From Hydractinia symbiolongicarpus (taxonomy: Eukaryota > Cnidaria > Hydrozoa > Anthoathecata > Hydractiniidae): DNA of 64,000 bases. Made by a program: the position numbers and the translations under genes. Positions 63,848 to 64,000 of this stretch are shown here, in pieces (position 1 is the stretch's first letter; each line of letters opens with the position of its first letter). The stretch spans positions 1,612,001 to 1,676,000 of the forward strand of contig NC_079886.1 in the NCBI RefSeq assembly GCF_029227915.1, given 5' to 3'. The notes beneath the pieces were generated by a model. That model had not been told where the DNA came from and searched no databases. It saw only the letters and a list, made by a program, of their open reading frames with translations.

Positions 63848-64000
63848 AGTGGTGAAAAAATAATTTATAAATTTATTCGGGAGATCAGTTTACTCCCTGG
63901 GTACTTTTTTTGTATACTTTTGACTATATGGGCCGAGTACGGGATTTACGGGAAATCGCGGGTTTTCGTTTGCGGGCGATTAAACTTCTTTAATTTAGCG
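63848..64000 (+). repeat. Partial monomer at right edge of window
   Basis: The last 153 bp begin at AGTGGT and run to TTTAATTTAGCG, so the array continues past the window. The left edge is likewise inside the array, with the first AGTGGT at base 2. Confidence 0.95.

Larger units (their letters stand above)
1..64000. repeat. Tandem satellite DNA array, about 203-bp monomer, about 316 head-to-tail units
   Basis: The anchor AGTGGTGAAAAA recurs at 2, 205, 408, 610, 813, 1017, 1221 and so on to 63848, almost always 202-204 bp apart and always on this strand. I saw no reverse-complement monomer. Every part of every unit can be matched to the same consensus, so no stretch is left for a gene, transposon or unique DNA. 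Mean unit length drifts: about 202.4 bp in the first 7 kb, about 203.2 bp at 22-31 kb and about 202.8 bp at 44-64 kb. Monomers differ by point changes and 1-bp indels and form higher-order repeats. Such arrays are known in eukaryotic heterochromatin and centromeres. Which location applies here is inference, and the family is not one I recognise. Confidence 0.98.
41503..64000. repeat. HOR domain 6: right-type monomers in short, repeated blocks
   Basis: Typical units carry CATTTTTAAATACTACAAG, AACATATTTGAAAAC, GGCCGGGAACGGG, ATTTATTCGG, TTTAAGTGG, GCTTGCGGGCG, GAAAAAACAACTT and TATATTCGACTATAGG. A unit with ATTTTAGAAAATTAC followed by TTTACTTCCTGGG and TTGTGTAC occurs six times (TTTAGAA at 44144, 45968, 46982, 52661, 61181 and 62804). 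Blocks of 2, 3, 5, 7, 8, 9 and 10 monomers repeat in tandem or at distance. Mean unit length is about 202.8 bp. Confidence 0.82.

Noticed and set aside
1-64000. CRISPR array
   Set aside because: There are no short repeats separated by unique spacers. The whole 203-bp unit is repeated, no cas-like gene is present, and lengths are far too great.
1-64000. Transposon, LTR, tRNA- or rRNA-derived origin of the monomer
   Set aside because: I see no terminal repeats, target-site duplications, cloverleaf, A/B boxes in order, or similarity to rRNA motifs. A database search could still reveal a distant origin.
1-64000. A hidden novel gene system within the array
   Set aside because: Each stretch aligns to the satellite consensus, and the irregular spots (7.26, 37.2, 41.3 and 41.5 kb) are deletions, not insertions. 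Nothing is left over to encode a system.

Overview
The whole 64 kb window is one uninterrupted tandem satellite array. The repeat unit is about 203 bp, and every unit reads in the same orientation. Anchoring on the AGTGGT motif, I count about 316 units between the first anchor (base 2) and the last (base 63848), followed by a 153-bp partial unit at the right edge. Neither edge leaves the array. I see no protein-coding gene, RNA gene, transposon, CRISPR array or unique flank. The short open reading frames found throughout are the same monomer read in shifted frames: 203 is not a multiple of 3, and each monomer supplies stops in all frames. Long, homogeneous, higher-order arrays of this kind are typical of eukaryotic centromeric, pericentromeric, subtelomeric or other heterochromatic DNA. 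I do not recognise the family and cannot name the organism. A plant or animal nuclear genome is an inference from architecture only.

The monomer is about 37% GC by hand count and is polarised. An A-tract-rich part (monomer positions about 132-203, continuing into 1-27 of the next unit) alternates with a compact CpG-rich block (about 81-131). The CpG-rich block carries four CGGG boxes spaced 11, 9 and 10 bp, and a small dyad AATCGC/GCGATT. Many differences between monomers fall at CpG sites and look like C-to-T transitions.

Monomer variants are not randomly mixed. They form higher-order repeats (HORs) whose content changes along the window. From 1 to about 7.1 kb a four-monomer block and its derivatives dominate. 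About 7.1-9.7 kb is mixed. About 9.7-21.5 kb is built from 5-, 7- and 12-monomer blocks marked by a GCCGTCG variant. About 21.5-31.7 kb has 6- and 10-monomer blocks. About 31.7-41.5 kb is a mosaic of left- and right-type monomers dominated by a 4,163-bp tandem duplication. About 41.5-64 kb has 2-, 3-, 5-, 7-, 8-, 9- and 10-monomer blocks made of right-specific variants, many carrying a strict G-quadruplex motif. The sharpest change of vocabulary is at about 31.7-32.4 kb.

Recent turnover is visible directly. There are near-identical tandem duplications of 405, 609, 1014, 1219, 1420, 1623 and 4163 bp, one visible chimeric crossover junction (about 3721), and four shortened monomers (at 7.26, 37.2, 41.3 and 41.5 kb). 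No genes work together here. The biology is that of a satellite evolving by unequal exchange or conversion, possibly with chromatin or centromere roles that sequence alone cannot prove. All coordinates, identities and counts were worked out by eye and should be treated as accurate to a few bases at best.
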